In this document: positions 9,531 through 18,587 of the stretch, one piece after another
Layout of the letters: every line of letters starts with the position of its first letter
How positions within the stretch are numbered: the first letter of the stretch is position 1
Assembly (NCBI RefSeq): GCF_028622875.1
Contig: NZ_CP117709.1
Coordinates: 5,583,001-5,647,000, forward strand
Length of the DNA stretch: 64,000 nt
Direction of reading: 5' to 3'
Origin: Streptomyces sp. MMBL 11-1
Lineage (GTDB): Bacteria > Actinomycetota > Actinomycetes > Streptomycetales > Streptomycetaceae
Notes under the pieces: generated by a model
The model's database searches: none
Told to the model about the DNA's origin: nothing
Seen by the model: the letters and a program-made list of their open reading frames with translations, nothing else
Translations under genes and position numbers: made by a program

Positions 9531-10829
9531 GTGAAGCGCAAGCTCATCGCGGCTATCGGTGTCGCGGGCATGTTGGTTTCGGTCGCGGCGTGCGGATCGG
9601 ACGACAAGAAGTCGTCGGCGGACCCGAAGGACCGTAAGGAAACCCTGACCGTCTGGCTCATGGGCGAGGCCCAGTCCACCTGGCCGGAGCTGGTCAAGGA
9701 CGTCAACGCCGAGTTCAACAAGAAGTACCCGGGCGTCAAGGTCAAGGTTCAGTACCAGCAGTGGGCCGACAAGGTCAAGAAGCTGGACACCTCCCTCGGT
9801 GGCGACAAATTCCCGGACGTCGTGGAACTCGGCAATACCGAGACCATGCAGTACATCCTCAATGGTGCGCTCGGAGAAATCGACCCCAAGAAGTACGAGA
9901 ACTCGGACACCTGGATCAAGGGTCTGAAGGACACGTGCACCTTCGAGGGCAAGACGTACTGCGTTCCTTACTACGCCAGCGCCCGTCTGGCCGTGTACAA
10001 CAAGGACATGCTGAAGGCCGGCACCGGCAGCGACGTCCTCCCGCAGACCGAGACCGAGTTCCTCGCCGCGATGGACAAGGTCTCCGCCGAGCTGGGCAAG
10101 AAGGACAAGCGCGCCTCCTCCCTCTACTTCCCGGGCCGCTACTGGTACGCCGCGATGTCCTACGTCGCCGCCTACGGTGGCCAGATAGCCACGTACGACG
10201 AGGGCAGCAAGGAGTGGAAGGCCGCTCTGTCCACCCCGGAGGCCCAGAAGGGCATCCAGCACTTCGTCGACCTGGTCAAGAAGTACAACAAGGCCGACGT
10301 GACGAAGGACGAGCAGGACCACGCCAACGTCATGGCCAACGAGAAGGCCGCGGTCATCTACGGCCAGGCCTGGGAGGCCGGCAGCGTCACCACGGGCGAG
10401 AACGGCAACCCGAAGCTCGAGGGCAAGATCGCCACGGCCGGTATGCCCGGCCCCGAGGGCAAGGCCCTCCCGTCCTTCATCGGCGGCTCCGACCTCGCCA
10501 CGATCTCCAAGTCCAAGGTCCAGGACCTCGGTGAGGAGTGGATCTCCCTCTTCACCAACGCGAAGTCCATGGAGGTCCTCGCGTCGAAGAACGTCCTCCC
10601 CAGCAACGAGAAGCAGCTTGAGCCGCTGAAGAGCAAGCCGGAGACCGCCGCTGTCGCCAACGCGGTGCCGGACGCCTGGTTCACGCCGATCGCGCCGGGC
10701 TGGGCCTCCGTGGAGAAGGAGGAGATCCTCCAGAACATGCTCCTGGAGATCGTCAAGGGCGCCTCCGTCGCCGACGCCACCAAGAAGGCCGACGAGAAGA
10801 TCAACGCGCTGATCAACAAGGAATCCTGA
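9531..10829 (+). CDS. dasA: DasA, chitobiose/GlcNAc-oligomer-binding lipoprotein of an ABC importer
   Basis: 432 aa. A lipoprotein signal (MKRKLIAAIGVAGML...VAACGSD, lipobox cysteine near residue 21) is followed by a family 1 extracellular solute-binding fold rich in Lys and Trp. Position next to dasR, two upstream dre sites and the downstream dasBC permeases identify it as DasA, which captures chitobiose from chitin breakdown. The ribosome-binding site GAGGAGG precedes the ATG. Codon use is less G/C-biased at third positions than in its neighbours, as is common for highly expressed binding proteins. Confidence 0.94.
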   Translation: MKRKLIAAIGVAGMLVSVAACGSDDKKSSADPKDRKETLTVWLMGEAQSTWPELVKDVNAEFNKKYPGVKVKVQYQQWADKVKKLDTSLGGDKFPDVVELGNTETMQYILNGALGEIDPKKYENSDTWIKGLKDTCTFEGKTYCVPYYASARLAVYNKDMLKAGTGSDVLPQTETEFLAAMDKVSAELGKKDKRASSLYFPGRYWYAAMSYVAAYGGQIATYDEGSKEWKAALSTPEAQKGIQHFVDLVKKYNKADVTKDEQDHANVMANEKAAVIYGQAWEAGSVTTGENGNPKLEGKIATAGMPGPEGKALPSFIGGSDLATISKSKVQDLGEEWISLFTNAKSMEVLASKNVLPSNEKQLEPLKSKPETAAVANAVPDAWFTPIAPGWASVEKEEILQNMLLEIVKGASVADATKKADEKINALINKES

Positions 10830-10845
10830 CCTTCCGATCGCCAGG

Positions 10846-10875
10846 CGGGGGCCCGGCGCCAGCGCCGGGCCCCCG
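10846..10875 (+). terminator. Attenuating hairpin between dasA and dasB
   Basis: 14-bp perfect arms (10846-10859, 10862-10875) follow the dasA stop, then GTTCCTTTCCC. It probably ends most transcripts, so the binding protein outnumbers the permeases. Confidence 0.75.
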
Positions 10876-10944
10876 TTCCTTTCCCGCAAGTGAACGCCGT
10901 GAATTCCGGGGTCCGCCCCGGACCCGCGATGGAAGGTCAGCCAC

Positions 10945-11952
10945 GTGTCTGCCGCTGATACCAAGGCCGCCGGGCCGCCGGTCCCCGTACCACCCGACCC
11001 GCAGGTGACCGGGAAGTCGTCCTCCCACGACGACGCGCCCCGGGTACAGAAGAGGAAGCGGAAGAAGGGGGAGCTGCTCCCCTACCTCCTGATCCTCCCG
11101 GCGATCGTGGCGATCGCCGCCGTCTACCTCTACCCGCTCGGCAAGACGGTCGTCATGTCCTTCCAGGACATGGGCCGCCGTGAGCTGTGGTCCGGAGAGC
11201 CGGCCCCCTGGGTCGGCTTCGAGCAGTTCACCAACATCCTCGGAGACTCCGAGTTCTGGTGGGTCACCTTCCGTACCGTCGTCTTCATGGTCATCTGCGT
11301 CACGCTGACCATGGGGATCGGGCTGCTGGTCGCCCTCCTGATGCGCAAGCTCTCCACCTGGGTCCGGCTGGTGCTCACCGCCTGCCTCATCGCCGCGTGG
11401 TCGATGCCGCTGATGGTCGCCGCCTCGATCTTCCGGTTCATGGCCGACTCCGACTACGGCCTGATCAACACCCTGATCGCCAAGGTCGTCGGCGAGGACT
11501 GGCTCGGACACAACTGGTACCTCAACCCCATCCAGGGCTTCGGCATCATCACCCTGCTGGTCGTCTGGGGCGCCATCCCGTTCGTCGTCGTCACCCTGTA
11601 CGCCGCCCTCACCCAGGTCCCCAAGGAGCTGGAGGAGGCCGCCGCCCTCGACGGGGCCAGCGCCTACGGCATCTACAAGTTCGTCACCTGGCCGGTCATC
11701 AAGCCGGTCTTCACCATGGTCGCCACTCTCTCGGTGATCTGGGACTTCAACGTCTTCGGCCAGATCTGGCTGCTGCGTGGCAACAAGCCCGAGCCGGAGT
11801 ACGAGACCCTCGGCCTCTACTCCTACTCCAAGGCGTTCGAGTCCACCTCCTTCAGCCAGGGCACCGCGATCGCCCTGATCACGGTGCTGCTGCTGTCCGG
11901 CGTGGCCGTGTACTACCTGCGCCAGCTCATGAAGACGGGAGAGGTCGAATGA
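10945..11952 (+). CDS. dasB: DasB, ABC sugar permease
   Basis: 335 aa, GTG start with GGAAGG upstream. A charged cytoplasmic leader (RKRKKGE) precedes six membrane helices. The EAA loop, ELEEAAALDGASAYGIYKFV, binds the ATPase. It forms the import channel with DasC for chitobiose captured by DasA. No ATPase is encoded nearby; in Streptomyces the shared MsiK protein energises such importers. Its stop overlaps the dasC start (ATGA). Confidence 0.93.
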   Translation: MSAADTKAAGPPVPVPPDPQVTGKSSSHDDAPRVQKRKRKKGELLPYLLILPAIVAIAAVYLYPLGKTVVMSFQDMGRRELWSGEPAPWVGFEQFTNILGDSEFWWVTFRTVVFMVICVTLTMGIGLLVALLMRKLSTWVRLVLTACLIAAWSMPLMVAASIFRFMADSDYGLINTLIAKVVGEDWLGHNWYLNPIQGFGIITLLVVWGAIPFVVVTLYAALTQVPKELEEAAALDGASAYGIYKFVTWPVIKPVFTMVATLSVIWDFNVFGQIWLLRGNKPEPEYETLGLYSYSKAFESTSFSQGTAIALITVLLLSGVAVYYLRQLMKTGEVE

Positions 11953-12812
11953 GCAGCTCGACCCAGATGACACAGGCGCTGCGGCCCGACCGCAAGAAGA
12001 GCCGGCTCCACCTCGACCTCATCGGCCTCGGCATCGCCCTGGTCATGGTCTTCCCGGTCTACTGGCTGGTCATCAGCGCCCTGCGGCCCAACCGGGAGAT
12101 CCGCAGCTACGACCAGACGCTCTGGCCCACGTCGATCACCTTCGACAACTTCGTCCGGGCCACCGAGCAGCCGAACTTCGTCACCGCCATCCAGTCCAGC
12201 CTGATCGTCGCGGTCACCGCGGTGGTCGGCGGCATGATCATCGCGACCCTGGCGGCGCTGGCCATCGGCCGGTTCCGGTTCTTCGGCCGCAAGGCCCTGG
12301 TCCTGATCATGATCCTGGTCCAGATGCTGCCGCCGACGGCGATGCTCATCCCCATCTACGCCCAGCTCAACGCCATGGGCGGGATCGACGAGTACTGGGG
12401 CCTGATCGTCGTCTACCTGGTCTCCACGCTGCCCTTCGCCACCATCATGATCCGCGGCTTCGTCGTGAACATCCCGGTGGAGCTGGAGGAGTCCGCGATG
12501 GTGGACGGCTGCACCCGCTTCCAGGCCTTCCGCCGGGTGATCTTCCCGCTGCTCGCCCCCGGGCTCGCCGCCGCTTCGATCTTCGCCCTGGTGAACGCGT
12601 GGAACGAGTACCTCTTCGCGTACATCCTGATCAACGACAACTCCAAGTACACGCTGAACGTATGGCTGATGACGTTCACGACCGAGCGCGGAACGGACTA
12701 CGGAGCCCTCATGGCGGCGTCGACCATGATCGCCATCCCCGTCGTCGTGTTCTTCATGATCATCCAGAAGAAGATGGCCGCAGGCCTCACTTCCGGCGCT
12801 GTGAAGGGATAG
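11949..12812 (+). CDS. dasC: DasC, ABC sugar permease
   Basis: 287 aa; ATG 11949 overlaps the dasB stop, so the two are coupled. Six helices, with the EAA loop ELEESAMVDGCTRFQAFRRV before helix five. Partner of DasB in the chitobiose importer. The next gene, dasD, starts only 9 nt after the stop, which extends the operon. Confidence 0.93.
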   Translation: MSSSTQMTQALRPDRKKSRLHLDLIGLGIALVMVFPVYWLVISALRPNREIRSYDQTLWPTSITFDNFVRATEQPNFVTAIQSSLIVAVTAVVGGMIIATLAALAIGRFRFFGRKALVLIMILVQMLPPTAMLIPIYAQLNAMGGIDEYWGLIVVYLVSTLPFATIMIRGFVVNIPVELEESAMVDGCTRFQAFRRVIFPLLAPGLAAASIFALVNAWNEYLFAYILINDNSKYTLNVWLMTFTTERGTDYGALMAASTMIAIPVVVFFMIIQKKMAAGLTSGAVKG

Positions 12813-12821
12813 TGCGGGCCC

Positions 12822-14351
12822 ATGACCACCCTCGTTTCCACCACGGACACCGTGACGCGCGACGCGCTCGCCGTGCTCCAGCCCGGGTTCACCGGCACCA
12901 CCGCACCGGACTGGCTGCTGCGCCGAGTCGGTGAGGGCCTGGCCTCCGTCGGGCTGTTCGGCCGCAACATCACCTCGCCCGAACAGCTCACCGCCCTCAC
13001 CGAGCGGCTGCGCTCCGAGCGGGAGGACGTCCTCGTCGCCATCGACGAGGAGGGCGGCGACGTGACCCGCCTGGAGGTCACGCACGGCTCCTCCTTCCCC
13101 GGCAACTTCGCCCTCGGTACGGTGGACGACGTCCACCTCACCCGGGCCGTCGCCCAGGAGCTCGGCCGCCGGCTCGCCGAGTGCGGCGTCAACCTCAACT
13201 GGGCGCCGTCCGCCGACGTCAACTCCAACCCGGGCAACCCGGTCATCGGTGTGCGCTCCTTCGGCGCCGACACCCGCCTGGCCGCCCGGCACACCGCCGC
13301 GTACATCGAGGGGCTCCAGGCCGCCGGCGTCGCCGCCTGCACCAAGCACTTCCCCGGGCACGGCGACACCGCGGTCGACTCCCACCTGGCGATGCCCCGC
13401 ATCGATGTGGACCTCGACACCCTGCACGCCCGTGAGCTGGTGCCCTTCCGGGCGGCCATCGCCGCGGGTTCCAAATCGGTGATGAGCGCGCATATCCTGC
13501 TTCCCGCACTCGACCCGGACCGTCCGGCGACCCTGAGCCCGCAGATCCTCACCGGTCTGCTGCGCCAGGAGCTGGGCTACGACGGCCTGATCGTCACCGA
13601 CGCGGTGGAGATGGACGCCATCGCCGGTACGTACGGCATCGAGCGCGGGTCCGTCCTCGCCCTCGCGGCGGGCGCCGACGCCATCTGTGTGGGCGGCGGC
13701 CTGGCCGACGAGGAGACGGTGCTGCGGCTGCGCGACGCCCTCGTCGCGGCCGTGCGCGCCGGGGAACTGACCGAGGAGCGGCTCGCCGACGCGGCCGCCC
13801 GTGTACGAGCCCTGGCGTCCTGGACGCAGAGGGTCCGGGGGGACATCCGGGAGTCGGGCGCGGCAGTGCAGGAGGGGACCGCGCCCGGCACCGGAGTCAG
13901 CTCCGACATCGGTCTGACCGCCGCCCGCCGCGCGGTCCGCGTGACCGGCTCCGGCGACCGGCTGACCGGGGCGGCGTACGTCGCCTCGTTCAGCGCGGTG
14001 GCGAACATCGCGGTCGGCGACGAGACCCCGTGGGGCATCGCCGCCGAGCTGGACAGGATCCTGCCCGGCACCGGCACGGACACCTACACCGACCAGGCGG
14101 CCGCCCCGGCGGACGCGATCCTGGCGGCGGCGGGGGAGCGGCGCATCGTCGCCGTCGTCCGCGACGAGCACCGGCACGCCTGGATGGGCGCCGCGCTCGA
14201 CGCGCTGCTGGCGGCCCGCCCGGACACGATCGTGGTCGAGATGGGCCTGCCCCAGTCGGACCCGCGGGGCTCGCTGCACATAGCGACCCACGGCGCGGCC
14301 CGCGTCTGCGGCCTGGCGGCGGCGGAAGCGATCACGGGCACGAAGGCCTGA
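12822..14351 (+). CDS. dasD: DasD, GH3 beta-N-acetylglucosaminidase
   Basis: 509 aa. The GH3 barrel is clear: AIDEEGGDVTRLE, KHFPGHGDTAVDSHLAMP (the His/Asp loop typical of bacterial NagZ-like GH3 enzymes) and VTDAVEMDAIAG. There is no signal peptide, so it should act in the cytoplasm, splitting imported chitobiose to GlcNAc. The roughly 150 C-terminal residues form a separate domain of lower conservation. It is the last gene of the dasABCD run and is followed by two hairpins. Confidence 0.92.
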   Translation: MTTLVSTTDTVTRDALAVLQPGFTGTTAPDWLLRRVGEGLASVGLFGRNITSPEQLTALTERLRSEREDVLVAIDEEGGDVTRLEVTHGSSFPGNFALGTVDDVHLTRAVAQELGRRLAECGVNLNWAPSADVNSNPGNPVIGVRSFGADTRLAARHTAAYIEGLQAAGVAACTKHFPGHGDTAVDSHLAMPRIDVDLDTLHARELVPFRAAIAAGSKSVMSAHILLPALDPDRPATLSPQILTGLLRQELGYDGLIVTDAVEMDAIAGTYGIERGSVLALAAGADAICVGGGLADEETVLRLRDALVAAVRAGELTEERLADAAARVRALASWTQRVRGDIRESGAAVQEGTAPGTGVSSDIGLTAARRAVRVTGSGDRLTGAAYVASFSAVANIAVGDETPWGIAAELDRILPGTGTDTYTDQAAAPADAILAAAGERRIVAVVRDEHRHAWMGAALDALLAARPDTIVVEMGLPQSDPRGSLHIATHGAARVCGLAAAEAITGTKA

Positions 14352-14365
14352 CGCACTCCTGCCGA

Positions 14366-14407
14366 GCCCGTCCGGCGATCGAGGACAAGACCTCACGCCG
14401 GACGGGC
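14366..14407 (+). terminator. First hairpin after dasD
   Basis: 12-bp perfect arms at 14366-14377 and 14396-14407, 15 nt after the stop. Confidence 0.6.
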
Positions 14408-14418
14408 GGCAACGAACA

Positions 14419-14470
14419 CGCACGGCGAAGGGCCGGGACACCGCAAGGCGTCCCGGCCCTCAGCCGTGCG
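14419..14470. terminator. Second hairpin between convergent dasD and nagB
   Basis: A long stem with one bulge pairs 14419-14438 with 14451-14470 (outer CGCACGGC, inner GGGCCGGGAC). It should serve both dasD and nagB. Confidence 0.75.
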
Positions 14471-14482
14471 AGGGGGCGGGCC

Positions 14483-15268
14483 CTACAGCCCCTGCCACCC
14501 CGGCTTCGCCGCATATGTGGCCCGGAAGTAGTCCGCCAGCTTCAGCTTCGACGCCGCCGCCTCGTCCACGACCACCGTGGCGTGCGGATGCAGCTGGAGC
14601 GCCGAGGCCGGCACGATCGAGGCGACGGGCCCCTCCACCGTCTGCGCGACGGCCTCCGCCTTGCCCTCACCGGTGGCCAGCAGGATCGGGTGGCGGGAGT
14701 CCAGGATCGTCCCGATGCCCTGCGTGATCACGTGGTGCGGCACCTGCTCGATGTCGTCGTCGAAGAAGCGCGCGTTGTCGATCCGGGTCTGCTGCGTCAG
14801 CGTCTTGATCCGGGTACGGGAGGCGAGCGAGGAGCACGGCTCGTTGAAGCCGATGTGCCCGTCCGTGCCGATGCCCAGGAGCTGGAGGTCGACCCCGCCG
14901 GCCTCGGCCAGCGCCCGGTCGTACGCCTCGCAGGCCGCCTGGACGTCCTCCGCCGACCCGTCGGGGCCCATGAAGGACGCCTCGGAGAGCCCGAGCGGCT
15001 CGATGACCTCGCGCAGCACCACGGAGCGGTACGACTCCGGGTGGCCCGCGGGCAGCCCGACGTACTCGTCGAGCTGGCAGATCCGGGCGCGCGACGCGTC
15101 GACCGCACCGGAGGCGACCTTCGCCGCGAGCGCGCGGTAGATGGGCAGCGGGGTCGAGCCGGTGGCAACGCCGAGCAGGGCGTCGGGCTTGCGGCCGATC
15201 AGCGCGGCGATGGCCTCCGCGATCAGTTCGCCGCCTGCCGTGGCGTCCGGGACGATGACAACTTCCAC
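14483..15268 (-). CDS. nagB: Glucosamine-6-phosphate deaminase NagB
   Basis: 261 aa from GTG 15268 (MEVVIVPDA...), the length usual for the family; the 15 extra in-frame codons upstream would run into the dre site. GVATGSTPLPIY is the phosphate-binding loop and CQLDEYVGL holds the catalytic Asp. GIGTDGHIGFNEP includes the ring-opening His and general base. It converts glucosamine-6-P to fructose-6-P and ammonia, the last step of GlcNAc use. A dre site lies just upstream, so DasR should repress it. Confidence 0.95.
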   Translation of the reverse strand: MEVVIVPDATAGGELIAEAIAALIGRKPDALLGVATGSTPLPIYRALAAKVASGAVDASRARICQLDEYVGLPAGHPESYRSVVLREVIEPLGLSEASFMGPDGSAEDVQAACEAYDRALAEAGGVDLQLLGIGTDGHIGFNEPCSSLASRTRIKTLTQQTRIDNARFFDDDIEQVPHHVITQGIGTILDSRHPILLATGEGKAEAVAQTVEGPVASIVPASALQLHPHATVVVDEAAASKLKLADYFRATYAAKPGWQGL

Positions 15269-15298
15269 GCTGTGCCTGCCGATCTGACTAGGGGAGGG

Positions 15299-15314
15299 TG
15301 TGGTATAGACCAAT
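15299..15314. promoter_or_regulatory. DasR operator (dre) between nagB and the SIS-domain gene
   Basis: The core TGGTATAGACCA (15301-15312) matches the dre core at 11 of 12 positions. It lies 38 bp from the nagB start and 175 bp from the divergent SIS gene, so it may control both. Confidence 0.88.
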
Positions 15315-15489
15315 CAAGTTCCCAATTTAGCAGAATCGAGCAGCCGTACGGTGAACGGTCCGCCCACCGGCGCGCACGCCCCGGCCCGCTGGCGGCGCAC
15401 GGCATTGCCTGGTCGACTGGTCCGCAACGGCGCGGATCGTCGTACCCGCACGCGCCGTCCCGTACGCCGACAGCGCAGGAGGCCCCCAC

Positions 15490-16572
15490 ATGTCCGCCAC
15501 CCCTCCGGCCGACCCGGGCGGTCAGGGCGACGAGCCCGGCCGCATCATGTCCGGCGAGATGGCCGAGCAGCCCGCGATGCTGCGCCGCATCCTCGAACAG
15601 GGCGCGCCCCGCATCCGTGAGGTCGCCGCCGAGATCGCCGCCCGGAAGCCCCGGTTCGTGCTGCTCACCGCCCGGGGTACGTCGGACAACGCGGCGCTGT
15701 ACGCCAAGTACCTGCTGGAGATCCGGCTCGGACTGCCCTGCGGACTGGCCTCGATGTCCACCACGACGGCCTACGGCGCCCGGCCGGACCTGCGGGACGT
15801 CCTGGTGGTCACCGTCAGCCAGTCGGGCGGCTCGCCGGACCTGGTGGCCTCCACGCGGGCCGCCCGGGAGGCCGGGGCCGTCACCCTCGCCGTCACCAAC
15901 AACCCGGACTCCGCGCTGGCGGCGGTCTCCGAGTACCACATCGACATCCTGGCGGGCCCGGAGAAGGCGCTTCCCGCCACCAAGACGTACACCGCCTCCC
16001 TCCTCTCCCTCTACCTCTTCGTGGAGGGGCTGGGCGGCAACGACGGCACGACGGCCGCCGCGGGCCTGCCCGACCTCGCGGGCGCGATCCTCGGCCGCCG
16101 GGCCGAGGTCAAGGCGCTGGCCTCGCGCTACCGCTTCGCCGAGCGCATGGTGATCACGTCCCGCGGCTACGGCTATCCGACGGCCAAGGAAGCGGCCCTG
16201 AAGCTGATGGAGACCAGCTACATCCCCGCCCTCTCCTACTCCGGCGCGGATCTGCTGCACGGGCCGCTGGCGATGGTCGACAACATCTCCCCGGTGATCG
16301 CCGTGGTCACCGACGGCCGGGGCGGCGAGGCCCTCCAGCCGGTGCTGGACCGGCTGCGCGGACGCGGCGCGGACCTCTTCGTGGTCGGCCCCAAAGCCCA
16401 GGTGGAGGCGGCCTCGGCCGGTTTCTCGCTGCCCACGGCGGGCGTCCCGGAGGAGTTGCAGCCGATCCTGGAGATCCTGCCGCTGCAGCTGCTGGCGTAC
16501 GAGGTGACGATCGCCCGGGGTCAGGACCCGGACGCGCCCCGCGCCCTGGCCAAGGTCACCGAGACCCGCTGA
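15490..16572 (+). CDS. Double-SIS-domain aminosugar-phosphate enzyme (GlmS-like, no glutaminase domain)
   Basis: 360 aa. AGGAGG precedes ATG 15490. It contains two SIS (sugar isomerase) domains like the C-terminal half of GlmS: TARGTSDNAALYAKYLLE, VSQSGGSPDLVASTRAA, and KEAALKLMETSYIPA. The N-terminal Cys glutaminase domain is absent, so it cannot take ammonia from glutamine. Likely activities are deamination, isomerisation or dehydration of glucosamine- or GlcNAc-6-phosphate. It shares an intergenic region and one dre site with nagB, which ties it to DasR control and aminosugar flux. Confidence 0.87.
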   Translation: MSATPPADPGGQGDEPGRIMSGEMAEQPAMLRRILEQGAPRIREVAAEIAARKPRFVLLTARGTSDNAALYAKYLLEIRLGLPCGLASMSTTTAYGARPDLRDVLVVTVSQSGGSPDLVASTRAAREAGAVTLAVTNNPDSALAAVSEYHIDILAGPEKALPATKTYTASLLSLYLFVEGLGGNDGTTAAAGLPDLAGAILGRRAEVKALASRYRFAERMVITSRGYGYPTAKEAALKLMETSYIPALSYSGADLLHGPLAMVDNISPVIAVVTDGRGGEALQPVLDRLRGRGADLFVVGPKAQVEAASAGFSLPTAGVPEELQPILEILPLQLLAYEVTIARGQDPDAPRALAKVTETR

Positions 16573-16573
16573 G

Positions 16574-16597
16574 TCCCGGGGCCGGACGGCCCCGGGA
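16574..16597 (+). terminator. Hairpin after SIS-domain gene
   Basis: 10-bp perfect arms (16574-16583, 16588-16597) with GGAC loop, directly after the stop codon. Confidence 0.7.
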
Positions 16598-16941
16598 ACA
16601 CCCGCGGGCCGCGGCGCCGGGATGGGACCCTCAGCCCATCCGGCACCGCAGCCCGGAGCTACCTGGCCGGCGGTGTGCGGTGCCTCCGGCCACTGGAGGC
16701 ACCGGCGCAGTCAGGGCAGAGAGTGCCGGAGCCTCGGTCCGCTCTCCTGTGCGGGGAGAGCGGAGGTCGTGATGAATATTGTGGACTAGACCAATTGCCC
16801 GTGTCCATCCATGTGCACGACATTCTCGGGCGGGTCCGCGTTCTCGGGCGGGGTCCGCGCCCGCCCGTCGTCGTACCCATGGCACGGCCCACCACGCCGA
16901 TCGGTTCGAACGCCTCCGGTAACCCCAGGTACGCTCCACCC
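16598..16941. other. Intergenic region before the PdtaS-like kinase
   Basis: About 340 nt without a supported gene. It holds a small hairpin (16679-16703, 9-bp arms) and a dre-like site (16780-16795). An open frame runs in phase with the kinase from 16675, but it crosses both signals and shows no conserved character. Confidence 0.6.
16780..16795. promoter_or_regulatory. DasR-type operator upstream of the PdtaS-like kinase
   Basis: The core TGGACTAGACCA (16782-16793) matches the dre core TGGTCTAGACCA at 11 of 12 positions, centred about 154 bp before the kinase start. It suggests that DasR also controls this kinase. Confidence 0.75.
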
Positions 16942-18417
16942 GTGCCCTCCATGAACGACCTCGTCCGCCAGCACACCGCTCTGAGCGACACCGACCTCGA
17001 GTGGCTCCATCTGCTGGTCTCGGAGTGGCAACTGCTCTCCGACCTCTCCTTCGCCGACCTCGTGCTGTGGGTCCCCACCCGCGACGGCACGCGGTACGTC
17101 TCCGTCGCCCAGATGCGCCCCAACACCGGGCCCACCTCCTACCAGGACGACATGGTCGGCCACCTGGTGCCGCGTGGCCGCCGCCCGCTGCTGGACGCGG
17201 CCCTGGACGAGGGCCGGATCGTGCGCGAGGGCGATCCGGAGTGGCGCGAGGAGGTGCCCGTACGGGTCGAGTCCATCCCCGTACGCCGTGAGGGCCGGGT
17301 GCTCGGCGTCATCGCGCGCAACACCAACCTGCTCACCGTGCGCACCCCCTCCCGGCTGGAGCTCACCTACCTCCAGTCCGCCTCCGACCTGGCGCAGATG
17401 ATCGCCGCCGGGTCGTTCCCCTTCCCCGGCCAGCAGGTCGACATGGACGCCTCCCCGCGCGTGGGTGACGGCCTGATCCGCCTCGACGCCGACGGAATCG
17501 TCCAGTACGCCAGCCCCAACGGCCTCTCCGCCTACCACCGCCTCGGCCTCGCCTCCGACCTGGTCGGCCACCACCTCGGCACCACCACCGCCGAACTGGC
17601 CCCGTCCCGGGGGCCGGTGGACGAGGCTCTGGTCAAGGTGGCCAGCGGTTACGCGCCCCGCGAGTTCGAGGTCGAGTGCGCGGGCGGGGTGATCCAGCTG
17701 CGGGCCATCCCGCTCAAGCCCAAGGGCGTCCGCATCGGCTCGCTGGTCCTGCTCCGGGACGTCACCGAACTGCGCCGCCGCGAACGCGAGTTGATCACCA
17801 AGGACGCGACCATCCGGGAGATCCACCACCGGGTGAAGAACAACCTCCAGACAGTGGCGGCCCTGTTGCGCCTCCAGGCCCGCCGGATGGACTCCGAGCA
17901 GGGCCGCGAGGCGCTCAACGAGGCGGTACGGCGCGTCGGTTCGATCGCCATCGTCCATGAGACGCTGTCCCAGAATCTGGACGAGCGGGTCGAGTTCGAC
18001 GAGATCGCCGACCGGGTCATCGCGATGGTCTCGGAGATCTCCCCGGGCAAGGTGACCTGTCGGCGCACCGGACGCTTCGGCATCCTCGACGCCGAGGTCG
18101 CCACCCCCCTCTCCATGGTGCTGACCGAGGTTCTGCAGAACGCCCTGGAGCACGCCTTCGCCGTGGCCGACCACGGGACGGTGGAGGTGTCCGCCGTGCG
18201 GGGCGGACCGCCCACCGGGCGGCGGCTGCTGATCACCGTCACCGACGACGGGCGCGGGCTGCCCGAGGGGTTCGACCCGAAGCGGGCCGGCAACCTCGGG
18301 CTCCAGATCGTACGGACGCTGGTCGAGGGCGAGTTGGGCGGGACGTTCGGCATGGTCCCGGCGCCCGAACGCGGCACCCAGGTGGTGCTGGACCTCCCGG
18401 TCAGCGGCGAGAAGTAG
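16942..18417 (+). CDS. PdtaS-like sensor histidine kinase (HisKA_2 type)
   Basis: 491 aa from GTG 16942 (ATG 16951 is an alternative; AGG lies about 12 nt before the GTG). An N-terminal GAF-like H_kinase_N domain comes first (about 10-150), then a PAS-like domain (about 170-280), then the HisKA_2 dimerisation helix IHHRVKNNLQTVAALLRL with the phosphoacceptor His at 295-296. An HATPase_c domain follows, with N-box LTEVLQNALEHAF and G-box TDDGRGLP. There are no membrane helices, so it senses inside the cell. Mycobacterial PdtaS signals to an RNA-binding ANTAR regulator; no response regulator is encoded next to this one. Confidence 0.88.
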   Translation: MPSMNDLVRQHTALSDTDLEWLHLLVSEWQLLSDLSFADLVLWVPTRDGTRYVSVAQMRPNTGPTSYQDDMVGHLVPRGRRPLLDAALDEGRIVREGDPEWREEVPVRVESIPVRREGRVLGVIARNTNLLTVRTPSRLELTYLQSASDLAQMIAAGSFPFPGQQVDMDASPRVGDGLIRLDADGIVQYASPNGLSAYHRLGLASDLVGHHLGTTTAELAPSRGPVDEALVKVASGYAPREFEVECAGGVIQLRAIPLKPKGVRIGSLVLLRDVTELRRRERELITKDATIREIHHRVKNNLQTVAALLRLQARRMDSEQGREALNEAVRRVGSIAIVHETLSQNLDERVEFDEIADRVIAMVSEISPGKVTCRRTGRFGILDAEVATPLSMVLTEVLQNALEHAFAVADHGTVEVSAVRGGPPTGRRLLITVTDDGRGLPEGFDPKRAGNLGLQIVRTLVEGELGGTFGMVPAPERGTQVVLDLPVSGEK

Positions 18418-18437
18418 AACAGCGCGAGCACACAGCA

Positions 18438-18475
18438 GAGCGGGCCCGGACCGTGGTGACGGTCCGGGCCCGCTC
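18438..18475. terminator. Bidirectional terminator between the PdtaS-like kinase and wblE
   Basis: Perfect 15-bp arms (18438-18452, 18461-18475) with an 8-nt loop between two convergent genes. Confidence 0.88.
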
Positions 18476-18587
18476 CGTGGTGCTCACGATGCGATGCGCT
18501 TCGGGGTACTGCGCGCTGCGACTCGAAGGCGGGGCTGTGCGTACGCTCTGTACGCGCCGCCGGGCTGAGGCTTGGTGCGGTTCTCGC

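Noticed and set aside
11913..14441. 842-codon open frame on the minus strand opposite dasC and dasD
   Set aside because: It is a shadow of GC-rich coding sequence; the protein is Gly/Asp/Arg-rich without any family feature, while the plus-strand genes are certain.
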